This document shows, piece by piece, positions 8,921 to 19,411 of a DNA stretch of 64,000 bases. The notes under the pieces were generated by a model, which did not search any database, had not been told where the DNA came from, and was given only the letters and a program-made list of their open reading frames with translations. A program made the position numbers and the translations under genes. Location of the stretch: the NCBI RefSeq assembly GCF_000192475.1, contig NZ_AEYW01000003.1:1-64000 (forward strand), in the 5' to 3' direction. Source of the stretch: Ruegeria conchae (lineage in GTDB: Bacteria > Pseudomonadota > Alphaproteobacteria > Rhodobacterales > Rhodobacteraceae). Positions within the stretch are counted from its first letter, which is position 1. Every line of letters begins with the position of its first letter.

Positions 8921-10858
8921 CTAGGCGATGCCCGATACATCAGCAAGCGCATACAGCGGCTTTGTTGGCGGATTTATTGTATCCCGGGTTGGCGATAATG
9001 ACGCGCGGTCGAGATCGAAGTCGTCTGACACTGGAAAAATGTCACCTTCAAGTACGGTACCCCAGATACCGATGTCCTTAATCTTGTAGGCTTCCACCTC
9101 GAATGGGTCTTCTTCAAGGATGGTGAAGTTTGCCAACTTGCCGGGAGCGATAGAGCCAACCTCATCCTCCAATCGCAAGGACTGGGCCGCATCAATAGTC
9201 ACAGCCCGCAAAGCGTCTTCGACCGACAGGCGGTGTTCTGGGCCTGCGACACGGCCGGAGAAGGTCGTTCGGTTTACGCCAGCCCAAACAAGGAATAGCG
9301 GTTCACCGGGAGCCATTGGTACGTCAGAATGGAATGAGATGGGAATGCCGTTGGCCTTAATTGGCCCAAGGGGCACGATGTCATCTGCACGTTCTGGACC
9401 AAGTCCAAGCTCGCTATATCGATCTGACAGCGCGGTTACGTAGTATGGATTGCCGCTGACGATGCAGCCCAACTCAGCGATCCGTTTTGTTTGATCTTCT
9501 CTCGCATAACCAAAGTGAACCAATGTCGTGTGGTGATCAGCTCGCGGCATCCGGCGCATGTTTCGCTCGACGGCGTCCAAAATCAAATCGACAGCTAGGT
9601 CGCCGGTCAGATGAACATGTATTTGGTAACCCGCGTTCCAATATGCATCGAATACGGGATTGAACTCGTCGGGTTGCATGATCCACTCGCCGTGGAAATC
9701 GCCACCCACATAAGGCTCCGAGACCTGCATGGCCAAACTGTAGACAGCGCCATCCGCGAAGAGTTTCACCTGCTTCGGCATAAACGCCGTCTTTCCTTCG
9801 CCCCAATCCAGCAGCTTTTCCGTCTCCTCAATCATCGAACCACTTTGAAAGTGCAAGGTGGCCAGAGACTTCCCGTCAGGTATGAAATAGGTCCTGAGCT
9901 GGGTATCGGGTCCTGAAAAAACCGCGTTGGTTGCATCCTGCAGAGGTCGAGACAGCACACCTCCCGGTTCAGCGGCAACGGTGACGCCGGCACGGTGCAT
10001 GTACTCTCGGGCCAGTCTAAGGCCCGCGCCCAAGCGTTCAGGAGTTGCCAATACGGGTGCGACCGCCGGAAGAACGGCGAACATGCCTGCCTCGAAGAAA
10101 TACCCGTCTTCAAAGCTCGATTGCTCAAGCGCGAGCCCCGCAAAGCCATTAACAAAGTCTTCGGTGATGCCCAGCAACTCCAATGCGGGAGTGTTAAGGA
10201 TCAACTCGTGTGCAGATCGGTGGACTATAATGATTGGGCGCGTGCTGCTGATCTCGTCGAGTTGCGCGCGCCTGATCTCGCCATGAAAGAAGTGGTGACA
10301 CCCCCATGTCAGCAACAAAGCGTCGGGATCATCCATTACCGCTTCGGCGGCTTGCAAACGAGACTTATAATCCGCCTCATCCTCGGCGGCCTTCGAAAAA
10401 CCAGTCGGAATGTTCCAATCCTCGATGGATATGATCTCGGAGGTCAGGGTCAATCCGGCGAGGAAAGGATGCACGTGCTGGTCTATCAAACCGGCGATAA
10501 TGACTTTCTCGGAGAATTGATCGTCCAGTCGAAACGGCTGCGAACCAATCCGGTCAACGTGTGTGTCGCGCGGACCGGCGGCCAGAATACGGTCTCCGAC
10601 CACGGCAACCGCGTTGATAGCAGGGTCGTTGTCCTCCATGGTGATGACGCGCTGCGCTGTGTAAACAGTGATTTCGGGCAGTGTTTGAAGCTGGCTTCCA
10701 AAATCCTGCAATGACGAGGCCGCTTGCGTAGACGTGGCATGAGAAATAGCGATCATTGACGCGCTTCCAAGGATGGTCAATGCAGTGCGGCGGGTAACAT
10801 TCAGTTTGGTTATAATTTTTCGATGCTCAGTAAGACGATATTTGTCTGAGCCTAGCAT
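8921..10858 (-). CDS. Exported amidohydrolase, YtcJ-like
   Basis: This 645-residue metal-dependent hydrolase has the N-terminal beta-sandwich (ITVYTAQRVITMEDNDPAINAVAVVGDRI) and then the amidohydrolase entry GLIDQHVHPFLAG, about residue 125, with the two metal-binding histidines. Further motifs are HVHLTGDLAVD, HFGYA and HSDVPMAPGEP, ending with the APGKLANF signature. This layout is that of the YtcJ/AepA branch of the amidohydrolase superfamily. About 20 residues in, NVTRRTALTILG starts a twin-arginine-like signal, so it is probably exported by Tat. The substrate is unknown. A later in-frame start nearer the RR motif is possible. Confidence 0.85.
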   Translation of the reverse strand: MLGSDKYRLTEHRKIITKLNVTRRTALTILGSASMIAISHATSTQAASSLQDFGSQLQTLPEITVYTAQRVITMEDNDPAINAVAVVGDRILAAGPRDTHVDRIGSQPFRLDDQFSEKVIIAGLIDQHVHPFLAGLTLTSEIISIEDWNIPTGFSKAAEDEADYKSRLQAAEAVMDDPDALLLTWGCHHFFHGEIRRAQLDEISSTRPIIIVHRSAHELILNTPALELLGITEDFVNGFAGLALEQSSFEDGYFFEAGMFAVLPAVAPVLATPERLGAGLRLAREYMHRAGVTVAAEPGGVLSRPLQDATNAVFSGPDTQLRTYFIPDGKSLATLHFQSGSMIEETEKLLDWGEGKTAFMPKQVKLFADGAVYSLAMQVSEPYVGGDFHGEWIMQPDEFNPVFDAYWNAGYQIHVHLTGDLAVDLILDAVERNMRRMPRADHHTTLVHFGYAREDQTKRIAELGCIVSGNPYYVTALSDRYSELGLGPERADDIVPLGPIKANGIPISFHSDVPMAPGEPLFLVWAGVNRTTFSGRVAGPEHRLSVEDALRAVTIDAAQSLRLEDEVGSIAPGKLANFTILEEDPFEVEAYKIKDIGIWGTVLEGDIFPVSDDFDLDRASLSPTRDTINPPTKPLYALADVSGIA

Positions 10859-11761
10859 CGAGATGATCTAAGGCAGAAAGGAAAATTAATGCCGATCTTG
10901 GATTGCGGGCCAAGTTTCTAAATCAAAATGATGTTCTGAATTAGCGACTGACCCCGACCGCTTTGGGCTCACAGTGGTCATCTGACAGTTTTGGTTGGGG
11001 ATATGAGCTGTCCCGAACTGGTCAACGGCGGCAGTGCGGGACAAAGCTAGCATTCAGTCGAACTTCACTTGTTGACGCAAACTGCCCCGAGCGGCGAATT
11101 GCCAACTCTTCCCATGCTGGGGCACCCGATCCTAAGCGGGAGGGAGTTATTTTGTTCACGTAGGCAGATTTATACCTGATAAGCCAAGTGCCAGCATTAG
11201 TGATGACACGGCACCAAGCCAAGCTGCAGCAACACGGTAAGCATTTCCAACGCAAGGCCTCATAAAGCGCTCTTTGATCCATCGGCCCCACCCAAGAGAT
11301 GCAATAGACCGATATTGACTCCGACTAAGGAGCCGGACAATGTGAACAATCTGTCTCGTAACGGCCCCGGCTCTGGAACAAAACGCAGCCTGACCCTCTT
11401 GTTTTCTGGCTAGTGAGCTCGTCGTGTCATCATTGTTTTATGAATTCATTTGTAGCAGTTACTGAATAAATGAAGGGTATCGAAAGAACCCTGCTTTCTC
11501 TCGGTTGGAGGGATAGTCGGACCGATTTAGTCAGCACTCATGCAACGCTCAAGCCTGTCGTTTAGAAACCGGGCGTGAAGCACTAGTCGAACGTCTATCA
11601 ATTACCCGCTTCTTAGCGGTTCGACTAAATAGGCGAGAATATCGGCTATATAGTCAAGATCATTCAGATTTCAGATCATTTACTGACCATATACTCCATT
11701 AACTTAATGATTAAATGGTCTAGGCTGTCCACTGGGTGAATCGGAAATTTAGGAGAAGTAC
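10859..11761. other. Long gene-free region before the second AsmA gene
   Basis: About 900 bp with no credible gene. It holds a dispersed repeat (about 10945-11090) and an inverted repeat of 9 bp, TAGTCGAAC (11584-11592) against GTTCGACTA (11619-11627), which could be a regulator site or a weak structure. The last 100 bp are AT-rich, as expected for the promoter of the downstream gene. Confidence 0.5.
10945..11090. repeat. Dispersed intergenic repeat, copy 3
   Basis: Carries CTTTGGGCTC at 10961-10970 followed by ACAGTGGTCATC, and a second half with GCGGGACAAAGCTAGCATTC. Both halves recur in the copy at 14.5 kb. Confidence 0.6.
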
Positions 11762-14413
11762 GTGCGATACGTTGCAAAAGGTATATTGATTTGTTTCGTT
11801 GTCGCGTGTGTCGCTATGTTGGCAGCTTGGCTTTTTCTGTCTTCTGCGTTGTTTTCTTCGATCAGGACTACTTTCGTCGAAAATCTGATCTCTAAGAAAC
11901 TTGGTCAGGACGTTAGAATTGAAGATGAAGTGCGTCTGGGACTTGGTTGGCAATTGCAGGTGTCAGCGACAGGGCTGGAACTACCCGGTTCTCAGAATGC
12001 TGATGTGAAACTTGCAGCAATCGATGAGATCGAGTTTGAAGTTTCCGCGCGCGACCTTTGGAACAGTAAACTGTCACTGAGTGGTCTTTCGCTCTCAGGT
12101 GTTCATCTAAACCTAATCACAGACAAAGACGGCTTCGGAAACTGGCAGTCCATTTCCCAAACCGAAGCTGAAGCCGGGAAACCTGCAAATTCCCCGACGC
12201 CGCTGTTAGCCGGAATTCTAACGGACCGCAAAATTGATCTGACTGATATCGCCATTACTTATCAGAACGATTTGAACGGACTTGAGTTGGATCTGCAGCT
12301 TCCTGAGCTGCTCTTAAAGCGTGATACAGAAACCGATGTTGCGACGGCAGTCGGGGCCGGTTCGCTAAACGGAGAGAGGTTTGAGCTGAACGCGACATTT
12401 CCCGCGGAAGACCCGTTTCAAGTGACGGTGAACTTTGAACAGATTGCGATTGCCGCAGATGAAGTCCCTCAAGAAAACGGCCTACAAGTGAAGACGAGCA
12501 TAGAGATTGCAGAACTTGGCCAGCTTCTCGATATCCTGAAGCTTAACCGAGTCTTGGACGGTACGGGGAATATTGGTGCAACGTTCAAATCAGTCGACGG
12601 CGTAGCACGGATTGACGGCCTATCTGTATTGGCTGAGTTGGATGGCGGGCAAAGCCTTTCGCTGACGGGGCAGATCGGGGAACTGGGCAACCCGGAAGAC
12701 GTATCGCTGACAACCCGAATTAGGTTGTACCCAGAAGATGCGGAACCAGCGCCAGCCGCCTCGCGATATGATCTTAAGCTTATCGCGGTCGACATGGTTA
12801 TTGACAGCGTACCCGGGCAGGTGCCGCAGCGACAAATGGTCATTAAGACCAATGGCTTCACGTTGGACACGTCCGGCGAAGGCCCGCCACCGATTAAGTT
12901 CTCCGAGCTTTCCAGAACACCAGAAGGCGCGTTAAAGGTCGGAAACATCAACCTGAGAATTGGAAACCCCGCCGATCCGTTTATCATTTTGAACGGTTCG
13001 GTCGATGACACGCTTCAGTTGCAAGGCATATCAGCAGAAGGCCTAATCGATATACCGGCAAGCAGTTTGATCTCGCCAGAATTGTTGGGACCAGACGACC
13101 AGCTTGGCAGGTTTTCCGGTGACTTCCACTTGAACGGTGACATCAATCAGCTTTCGCTAACGAATTTGGATGGGAAGACAAGCGATACGGACGTCTGGAA
13201 CCTTGAAGTGCATGGCACTGTCAAGAATGTACTCAAATTCGAGGACCTGGATTTGGGAATTGATGTCTCAGTCCCATCCGGAGCGGACCTTTTGGAAGCC
13301 CTGTCGCTTGAACGCGTCGAAACCGGACAGGCACGCCTTGAAATCGACCTTGTTAGCGAAGGCACCGATTGGAACGCTAGTGCCAATGTTGAGGTCGCCG
13401 ACTCTGTCTTACAGATATTGGCCGATCTAGATGATGCAACAAGTGAGCCGGTGCTGCGGGGTTCCATTGAGAGTGACCTGATAAAGATAGATCAGATCCG
13501 AACTATCGTACAGGCCGCTGCACAGTTGCGGAAAATAGGCGGTCCAGAGCCAGAGGAGAAAGGGTCTAAGCAAGAAGACGAAGGCGATCAAGGTGCGTTG
13601 AGAGATGTAACGCTTAAACCTATCGGACGTTCAATTCTCTTGTCCGGTATGGATATGGATGTCGACGTAGACCTTCGTCACATAGAGGGTGCGAAAGGCA
13701 TCAGCAGTTTGCAGAGCGAACTGACGCTCAACAAAAACGAGCTTAAGGCTGGGCCTTTGAAGTTTGAATACGGAGGCGCAAGCTTCGACGTTAGCGGGCA
13801 AATGGATCTATCAAACGACGCGAATCTACTCACTTTGACCGGCAATGCAGGTGGCTGGCAGCTGGATGATATTCTTCACAACCTGAACTTCAAAAAGGGC
13901 GCAAGCGGTACAGTCTATGCAGATTTTTCGATTACAGGCGGAACCGATTCACCCAAGCATTTTGCTAACAGCATGAGCGGCAATGCCACAGTCTCACTGC
14001 GTGATGGCTCGATCGAGACTCAGCTTTTAGATCTGGCGGGGCTTGGGGTGCTACCTTGGGTGTTTACCAAGGACAAACAAAAGGTAGCTCCAATTGTATG
14101 TTTGCGAGCGCCGATTATTATTTCTAATGGAAACCTCTCGACGAAACAAACCACATTGGAAACAGATCACGTCCAGGTTGTCGTCTTTGGCGCTGTTGAT
14201 TTGACTCGCAAGGCCTTGGACTTAAATCTACAACCCCGTAAAATCGGAGAACCTCTTTCGAAAAGCCCCTGGCCAGTGACTTTAAAGGGCCCGCTGGCTA
14301 AGCCGAAGGTTAAGGTCAAAGACGGGCCTAAAAGACTGAAACGATCGGATGGTGCGGACAAAATGCCGGTAAAAAGAAAACTTTGCGTTCCGGATATTTT
14401 ACAACTGCAGTAG
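11762..14413 (+). CDS. AsmA family envelope protein (second copy)
   Basis: The start is GTG at 11762, behind a TAGGAGAAG site. The 883-residue product has one N-terminal membrane anchor (about 6-27), the AsmA start pattern (VENLISKKLGQDVRIEDEV), a long beta-rich periplasmic body and the conserved C-terminal core (LLDLAGLGVLPWVF to QPRKIGEPLSKSPWPVTLKG). It closely parallels the copy at 3.4 kb in length, order of motifs and the terminal CVPDILQLQ, so the two are paralogues. An acidic and Lys-rich linker lies near residue 600. Family function: envelope assembly and phospholipid transport; the specific role here is unknown. Confidence 0.9.
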   Translation: MRYVAKGILICFVVACVAMLAAWLFLSSALFSSIRTTFVENLISKKLGQDVRIEDEVRLGLGWQLQVSATGLELPGSQNADVKLAAIDEIEFEVSARDLWNSKLSLSGLSLSGVHLNLITDKDGFGNWQSISQTEAEAGKPANSPTPLLAGILTDRKIDLTDIAITYQNDLNGLELDLQLPELLLKRDTETDVATAVGAGSLNGERFELNATFPAEDPFQVTVNFEQIAIAADEVPQENGLQVKTSIEIAELGQLLDILKLNRVLDGTGNIGATFKSVDGVARIDGLSVLAELDGGQSLSLTGQIGELGNPEDVSLTTRIRLYPEDAEPAPAASRYDLKLIAVDMVIDSVPGQVPQRQMVIKTNGFTLDTSGEGPPPIKFSELSRTPEGALKVGNINLRIGNPADPFIILNGSVDDTLQLQGISAEGLIDIPASSLISPELLGPDDQLGRFSGDFHLNGDINQLSLTNLDGKTSDTDVWNLEVHGTVKNVLKFEDLDLGIDVSVPSGADLLEALSLERVETGQARLEIDLVSEGTDWNASANVEVADSVLQILADLDDATSEPVLRGSIESDLIKIDQIRTIVQAAAQLRKIGGPEPEEKGSKQEDEGDQGALRDVTLKPIGRSILLSGMDMDVDVDLRHIEGAKGISSLQSELTLNKNELKAGPLKFEYGGASFDVSGQMDLSNDANLLTLTGNAGGWQLDDILHNLNFKKGASGTVYADFSITGGTDSPKHFANSMSGNATVSLRDGSIETQLLDLAGLGVLPWVFTKDKQKVAPIVCLRAPIIISNGNLSTKQTTLETDHVQVVVFGAVDLTRKALDLNLQPRKIGEPLSKSPWPVTLKGPLAKPKVKVKDGPKRLKRSDGADKMPVKRKLCVPDILQLQ

Positions 14414-14706
14414 TGGCGGAGGCGATCAGTTAAAGTCAAATCTAAAGTTCAGGAAGGCAGACTTTGCTTCCGAAATGCAATTTCTGCTCTGGGCTCATGG
14501 CGGTCATTCACTGCACTCGGTATGAGCATCCGCTTTGCGGACAAATTGGCCGTTCGCTGCTGTGCGGCAATGCGCAATGATCTGAACGTCCACCTCGCGG
14601 GACAAAGTTGTCATTCGCCGCCATGTGGTTCTGAGATGCGGACTGATCTTCTTCTACGCAAACCAAGATGTCCCGTTAGCCTAGCAATAATCTGTTCACA
14701 AAACGC
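14414..14706. repeat. Spacer with dispersed repeat, copy 4
   Basis: The repeat covers about 14475-14650. It shows CTCTGGGCTC at 14487-14496, then CATGGCGGTCATTC, and twice a GGACAAA element (TTGCGGACAAATTGGCC and CGCGGGACAAAGTTGTCATT). This is the most complete copy. No gene is seen. Confidence 0.6.
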
Positions 14707-15288
14707 TTATTCCACTTTGACTATACTCGTTTTTAGGTCCTCCACCACGGCTTCAGTAATCTTCACAAGCGACAAGTAAAAAGGATCGGACTCGCTATGG
14801 CGATGGACCTTTTTTGAAAAACCTCGGTACCATGGCGATATGTCACTGGAAGCAAATTGTGCGGCGTCTGGTGCGGCGTGATGCCCTTCCAAACAAATCG
14901 CGAGATACTCGAGCATTATTGCCAAGTGATCGGCTGGTTCAGAGTAGCTATTGGCAACTTCTTTTCCGGCTTGCTTCAGAAGTGACAGCATTCTGTAATG
15001 TGGGGTGGACATGAGTGTCCCGTTTCCTTGCCAGGCGGAAGCATATAGTGGCGCCGCTTCCCTTCCACCTGCCAGAAACACACTTCCGTAACTAATTGCG
15101 AGCCTTCTTTGCGTTTCCTGAGCATTAGACCACGTTTTCATTTCCTGGATTAGTTGATCTGTTCCCGCAGCACCATGCAAAAGCTCGTCTGCGACTCCGT
15201 CGTAGCATGCCGCAATTGTTGCCAAGTCAAGTTCACGCGCGAATGCATTCGATAGAAAGCGTATCAGTTCCGGGGAAACTTCTTTCAT
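14707..15288 (-). CDS. torD: TorD-family chaperone for TMAO reductase
   Basis: A 193-residue all-helical protein of TorD/DmsD type. Family features seen are the [10 protein letters not shown] segment and the C-terminal [17 protein letters not shown]. TorD binds the Tat signal and the apoenzyme of TorA in the cytoplasm and helps insert the molybdenum cofactor before export. Its start overlaps the torA stop by 4 bp (ATGA), so the two are translationally coupled, as expected for a dedicated chaperone. Last gene of the torECAD operon. Confidence 0.9.
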   Translation of the reverse strand: MKEVSPELIRFLSNAFARELDLATIAACYDGVADELLHGAAGTDQLIQEMKTWSNAQETQRRLAISYGSVFLAGGREAAPLYASAWQGNGTLMSTPHYRMLSLLKQAGKEVANSYSEPADHLAIMLEYLAICLEGHHAAPDAAQFASSDISPWYRGFSKKVHRHSESDPFYLSLVKITEAVVEDLKTSIVKVE

Positions 15289-17750
15289 ATACTAGTCGGC
15301 CCGCCAAAAGCCGTTACTTGCGGAACTTCTCCTTTAAACTTCTCCATCTCAACTATACAGGTATTGGCTGAAGTAGCTTGAGAAAGTTTTGAGGCCCCCA
15401 CATCCAAAGTGACGGTGTTTGGATCACCATAAGTGTCTAAAGCGTTTGGCGATGCGTCGACTGGACCGTACCAAGCACCTTCATGAATGCGAATTACTCC
15501 TCTCGGATAATCTTCACTCAGAACTGCACCCGCCAAAAGTTGACCGCGATCATTAAAAACACGCACGATATCCCCGTCTTCTATACCTCGTTCGGCCGCG
15601 TCTTCCGGGTTGACGTATACAGGCTCTCGATCCTTAACCGCATACGTCGCGCGGTACGGATCGCTCTCGCACATTTGCGAATGAAGCCGCTGATCTGGGT
15701 GACAGGATTGTAGCCATAGCGGAAACTTCTCCGACCCCGGCCCCCCATGAGAACGTTCGATTTTTTCCATCCACTTAGGATGCTCTCCGCAGTCATCGTA
15801 CCCATAGTTGCCGATGGTACGGCTGGAGATTTCAATAAAACCTGAAGGCGTTCCAAGAGCGTTTATTTCCGGGTCGTCGCGGAAATCGGCGTGCCTGACC
15901 CAGGGTTCACCCCTCTCAAACCGAACGATGCCTTTTTCCCAAAACTCGTCGAAGGACGGCATCTCATAGCTTCCCTCGTTTGCGCTGCGGGTCGTTTCAT
16001 AAAGGCTTTTGACCCATTCCATTTCATCCCAACCGCGTGTGTATTCTTCTTCGCGATCGAAGCGTTTGCAGAATAGCGAGAATATCTCAAAATCGGTTTT
16101 GGAGTGGAACAACGGATCGACCAGTTTCTTCATCGCGATCACACCGGAGCGTGAATAGGAACCGTAGCTATCGATATCATTTCGCTCAAACTGAGTGCAC
16201 GCGGGCAGTACCAAATCTGCGTGTCTGCATGTGGCAGTCCACGCATAGTCTATTGCAACAATGGTCTCCAGTTTTTGGATGGCCACACGCATTTTGTTGT
16301 GGTCCTGATGATGATGGAAGGGATTGCAACCAGTGAAGATTGCCATACGGATGTCCGGATAAGTAACCGTATGACCATTGTGTTCGACTGTCCCACCGGG
16401 GTTCATCAGGCAATCAATCCATCTGGCGACGGGGATCGTACTGCTTGCTCCCATGAAGTTGTCGTCCGTTCGCACAGGATCGACACCAATATCCAGGTTA
16501 AGGGGAAACGCCCCAGGCATGCTGGCACCGGAAGGTGCTACACCGATACCGCTATAATGGTGAGAGTAGCTAATACCACCACCTGGCAGCCCGATTTGCC
16601 CCAGCATAGCCGCTATGATCGCTCCCATCCAATACGGCTGTTCGCCGTGCTGTTGCCGCTGGACAGACCAGCCGAAGATCAATTGAGTTCGGTCTGAAGC
16701 AAGAAGACGAGCGAACTCCTTAATCGTATCAACAGGCACGCCACAAATTGGTGCAGCCCATTCGGGCGTTTTTTCAACTCCGTCTTCAGCTTCACCCATG
16801 ACGTAGGCGATGAAAGGTTCATAACCGAGCGTGTAGACACTCAGGAACTCTTGGTCGTGCAGGCCTTCGGTGTGAAGTGTGTGTGCCAACGCTAACATGA
16901 AAGGTACATCCGTCATCGGATTGATATAGAGCTGTTCCGCTCCGATGTGTTTTTGCGTTTTTGTGCGCACTGGATCCACGCTGATAGACCGGATTTCTCC
17001 AGAAGCGATCTTGTCCCGCAACTGATCAAAATACTCAAAAGGTTCGTGTGTTTCGCACGTCCAGCCGACTTGCAGGTTTTTCAGCGGGTCATTTGCCCAG
17101 AATACGATGGTCTTGGCGTTGTCCAAGATCAGCGGCCAACTAGTTCCCTGAGAGTACACTTCAGTGGAACCCAGCACATATGGAAGAATAGTTTGACCGG
17201 CGCCAGTTGAATAGTCGCCCGCTTTTTTCACATATCCGCCATACATGGATACGGCCCGGTTCATGTGATTGATGCACGAGTGGAACTGACCCGTCTGCCG
17301 CCACCCGGTCGCACCGGCATAGAGCCCCGAAGGCCCGTGCGAAACCTGAACTCGCTCCATCTCTTCAAAGAACAGATCCAAAGCCTCGTCCCAGGTTAGA
17401 CGAACGAACCGGTTGTCGCCCCTAGACGTCCGATCAGCATCCTTGCGTTTATCGAGCCATTCTGCACGAGCCATGGGATAGCGGACGCGGGACGGTGAAT
17501 AGATCAGGCCCTGGATGCCGTTCACCATGTTTGTCGGATGCGGATCGTCGGCGAGAGGGCGGACTTCGGCAACTTGTCCGCCTTTTACCAGAGCTTCAAT
17601 AGCGCCCCAGTGAGAACCTGATGTTTTCCAAACGCCCGCAGACGTTAGTTGCTCAGCTCGAGCAGCGGCTGGCTGGAGCAAGCTGGGGCCTAATAGAGCA
17701 GATAGTCCTGCTGCCCCGGTGCCTTTAAGAAAATCACGGCGCGTGGACAT
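15285..17750 (-). CDS. torA: Trimethylamine-N-oxide reductase TorA, molybdenum enzyme
   Basis: The start is placed at [10 protein letters not shown], behind a GAGGAG site; an upstream in-frame ATG would add nine residues. The product is about 821 residues with a twin-arginine signal (STRRDFLKG), so it is exported folded to the periplasm. It belongs to the DMSO/TMAO reductase family of bis-MGD enzymes. GDYSTGAGQ supplies the serine that coordinates molybdenum in this family, and [10 protein letters not shown] and the C-terminal [11 protein letters not shown] match. There is no N-terminal iron-sulfur cluster, as in TorA/DorA. It reduces TMAO to trimethylamine with electrons from TorC. The TorA rather than DorA name rests on the torE-torC context. 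Confidence 0.93.
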   Translation of the reverse strand: MSTRRDFLKGTGAAGLSALLGPSLLQPAAARAEQLTSAGVWKTSGSHWGAIEALVKGGQVAEVRPLADDPHPTNMVNGIQGLIYSPSRVRYPMARAEWLDKRKDADRTSRGDNRFVRLTWDEALDLFFEEMERVQVSHGPSGLYAGATGWRQTGQFHSCINHMNRAVSMYGGYVKKAGDYSTGAGQTILPYVLGSTEVYSQGTSWPLILDNAKTIVFWANDPLKNLQVGWTCETHEPFEYFDQLRDKIASGEIRSISVDPVRTKTQKHIGAEQLYINPMTDVPFMLALAHTLHTEGLHDQEFLSVYTLGYEPFIAYVMGEAEDGVEKTPEWAAPICGVPVDTIKEFARLLASDRTQLIFGWSVQRQQHGEQPYWMGAIIAAMLGQIGLPGGGISYSHHYSGIGVAPSGASMPGAFPLNLDIGVDPVRTDDNFMGASSTIPVARWIDCLMNPGGTVEHNGHTVTYPDIRMAIFTGCNPFHHHQDHNKMRVAIQKLETIVAIDYAWTATCRHADLVLPACTQFERNDIDSYGSYSRSGVIAMKKLVDPLFHSKTDFEIFSLFCKRFDREEEYTRGWDEMEWVKSLYETTRSANEGSYEMPSFDEFWEKGIVRFERGEPWVRHADFRDDPEINALGTPSGFIEISSRTIGNYGYDDCGEHPKWMEKIERSHGGPGSEKFPLWLQSCHPDQRLHSQMCESDPYRATYAVKDREPVYVNPEDAAERGIEDGDIVRVFNDRGQLLAGAVLSEDYPRGVIRIHEGAWYGPVDASPNALDTYGDPNTVTLDVGASKLSQATSANTCIVEMEKFKGEVPQVTAFGGPTSI

Positions 17751-17760
17751 TGGTTTCTCC

Positions 17761-18948
17761 TCAATGAGAGCCGCCATAATCAGCGGAATGTTTTTGCAAA
17801 TAGGTCAGCACCAAATTGGCCTGATCTTCATCCATGTTGGTAAAGCCGACCATACCGTTGAACTGTGCTGGCCAGGAATTGGTGCCAAAGTGATCTGGGT
17901 CCGGTTGTGCGTGGCAAGTCGAGCAATTTGAAGCATAGCTTTCCTCTGCCACAGTCCAAAGCTCATCTATCTCGTCCACGTATCCCTGTTTGTCTGACCA
18001 GAGGGTCACTGTAACAGGGGCCCAATCGAGCCCTGTCGCCTCATCCGTTTGGGGCGCAGAAGCCTCAACCAACTGTGCGTCTTGCGCGGTGTCCTTGGAC
18101 AGAACCGCAACCCGAATATTGTGCCCAAACTCGTCAAATATGACGCGGCCAAACCCTTTATCTTTTCGCCACGCTTTCAGTGCAAACTGAATACGGTCGC
18201 CGCTTTCATCCAGAATTTCGACTGCAGCACCGAGGGTTAGGTTGCCTACTGGTTCCGTCGACTCTGCGCTGTCGTAAACGGGAATATCCCGAATGGCGAA
18301 GTAGTCTTCACCGACGGTTACACTTCCAGAATTTGCCTTGTTTTCCAATTTGGCCATGGCCGGGCTTCCGACCGCAACGTTGTCTGGCAAGTGATGGGCT
18401 ATGCCTTTGTGACATTCGATGCAGCCGGTATTTAGTGCCGCTGCAGGTTCCATGTAAAACCGCGCTTCGGCCGACATAGCGTCCCAATCCATGCTGTCAT
18501 AATCATGACAATTGCGACATTCGAGAGAGTTGTTTGCCTCCAGTCGAGCCCATTCGTGTTTTGCCAATTCTGCACGGCGCTCTTCAAACTTTTCACGGGT
18601 GTTTATGGTTCCAAATACAGCTGCCCACACCTCCTTCGAGGCTTGCATTTTTCTGGCAACCTTATTGGTCCACTCGTGTGGCACATGACAATCCGGACAT
18701 GTTGCACGCACACCCGTACGGTTCTCCCAGTGGACAGTGGACTGAAGTTCCACGTAGACATTATCGCGCATTGCATGGCAGGAAACGCAGAATTCCTCTG
18801 TGTTGGTAAGCTCCATCGCGGTATTAAAGCCGCCCCAGAAAATTATCCCTGTAATGAAGCCGCCGAGGCTGATTACACCAAGACTAATCGTCGTAGCTGG
18901 GCGCGAAACCGTATTCCAAAATGATGACAATGTGGACTTCAGAGACAT
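17761..18948 (-). CDS. torC: Pentahaem c-type cytochrome TorC
   Basis: A 395-residue NapC/NirT-type quinol dehydrogenase. One N-terminal membrane anchor (about 20-40) is followed by four haem sites, CVSCH (54-58), CPDCH (84-88), CRNCH (144-148) and CIECH (176-180). An SH3-like stretch follows, and a fifth haem site CSTCH in the C-terminal domain, which is the feature that separates TorC from NapC. It takes electrons from the quinol pool and passes them to periplasmic TorA. A GAGGAG site precedes the ATG. It lies 10 bp before torA and 31 bp after torE. Confidence 0.95.
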   Translation of the reverse strand: MSLKSTLSSFWNTVSRPATTISLGVISLGGFITGIIFWGGFNTAMELTNTEEFCVSCHAMRDNVYVELQSTVHWENRTGVRATCPDCHVPHEWTNKVARKMQASKEVWAAVFGTINTREKFEERRAELAKHEWARLEANNSLECRNCHDYDSMDWDAMSAEARFYMEPAAALNTGCIECHKGIAHHLPDNVAVGSPAMAKLENKANSGSVTVGEDYFAIRDIPVYDSAESTEPVGNLTLGAAVEILDESGDRIQFALKAWRKDKGFGRVIFDEFGHNIRVAVLSKDTAQDAQLVEASAPQTDEATGLDWAPVTVTLWSDKQGYVDEIDELWTVAEESYASNCSTCHAQPDPDHFGTNSWPAQFNGMVGFTNMDEDQANLVLTYLQKHSADYGGSH

Positions 18949-18979
18949 GAGAACGTGCTCCTCGGTTCATGTTCTGGGC

Positions 18980-19153
18980 TTATAGAGATCCAGTTGGTGG
19001 GCCGTAGATCATTTGCAGAATCCAAACGGTAAAACCGTAAGCTCCTACTCCCAGGACTGTAATGCCTGGCAATAATATCAAAGTAATAAACAAGAAGGAC
19101 AGCCATTCGCGTCTGGCTGCGCCTCTCGAGCTGCTGACGGATTGGTCTGACAT
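18980..19153 (-). CDS. torE: TorE/NapE-type small membrane protein
   Basis: A 57-codon gene reading MSDQSVSSSRGAARREWLSF, then one long transmembrane helix and a GAYGFTVWILQMIYGPPTG end. The pattern RREW..F, one helix, then YGF.VW..Q...GPP is that of the NapE/TorE family found with periplasmic nitrate and TMAO reductases. It is the first gene of the torECAD operon, 31 bp before torC. The ribosome site is weak (GAGCGAGA). Its exact role is not known; it is not essential for the enzyme in family members studied. Confidence 0.85.
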   Translation of the reverse strand: MSDQSVSSSRGAARREWLSFLFITLILLPGITVLGVGAYGFTVWILQMIYGPPTGSL

Positions 19154-19411
19154 AGCTATCTCGCTCAGCTAAGAAAAATTCAATTATGGAAATATTAGTA
19201 TCATAGATAAACTTGCCTGAAGCAAACGGCGCGTCGGAATGTCGCACAAAGAGGCCGACTTAACTTGCTGACTTTGAATATTATCCTTTGAAAAAGATCG
19301 GCTTTGGGCTCAACGCTGCCATTTTCCGCGACGAGCAAGATTGACCGCTCGCAGCCCTAAGCGGACCTTCAAAAATGCAAAGAACGATTGAAGTCCTAAC
19401 AAGAGAGGGCA
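19154..19411. repeat. tor upstream region with dispersed repeat, copy 5
   Basis: Holds the presumed tor promoter (AT-rich 19160-19210, no clear operator found) and a repeat copy at about 19296-19375 with CTTTGGGCTC at 19302-19311, AACGCTGCCATT and AAGCGGACC. No TorR/TorS-type regulator genes lie next to the operon. Confidence 0.5.

Noticed and set aside
10963-11291. Short overlapping frames on both strands
   Set aside because: They cover a dispersed repeat and lack coding character.
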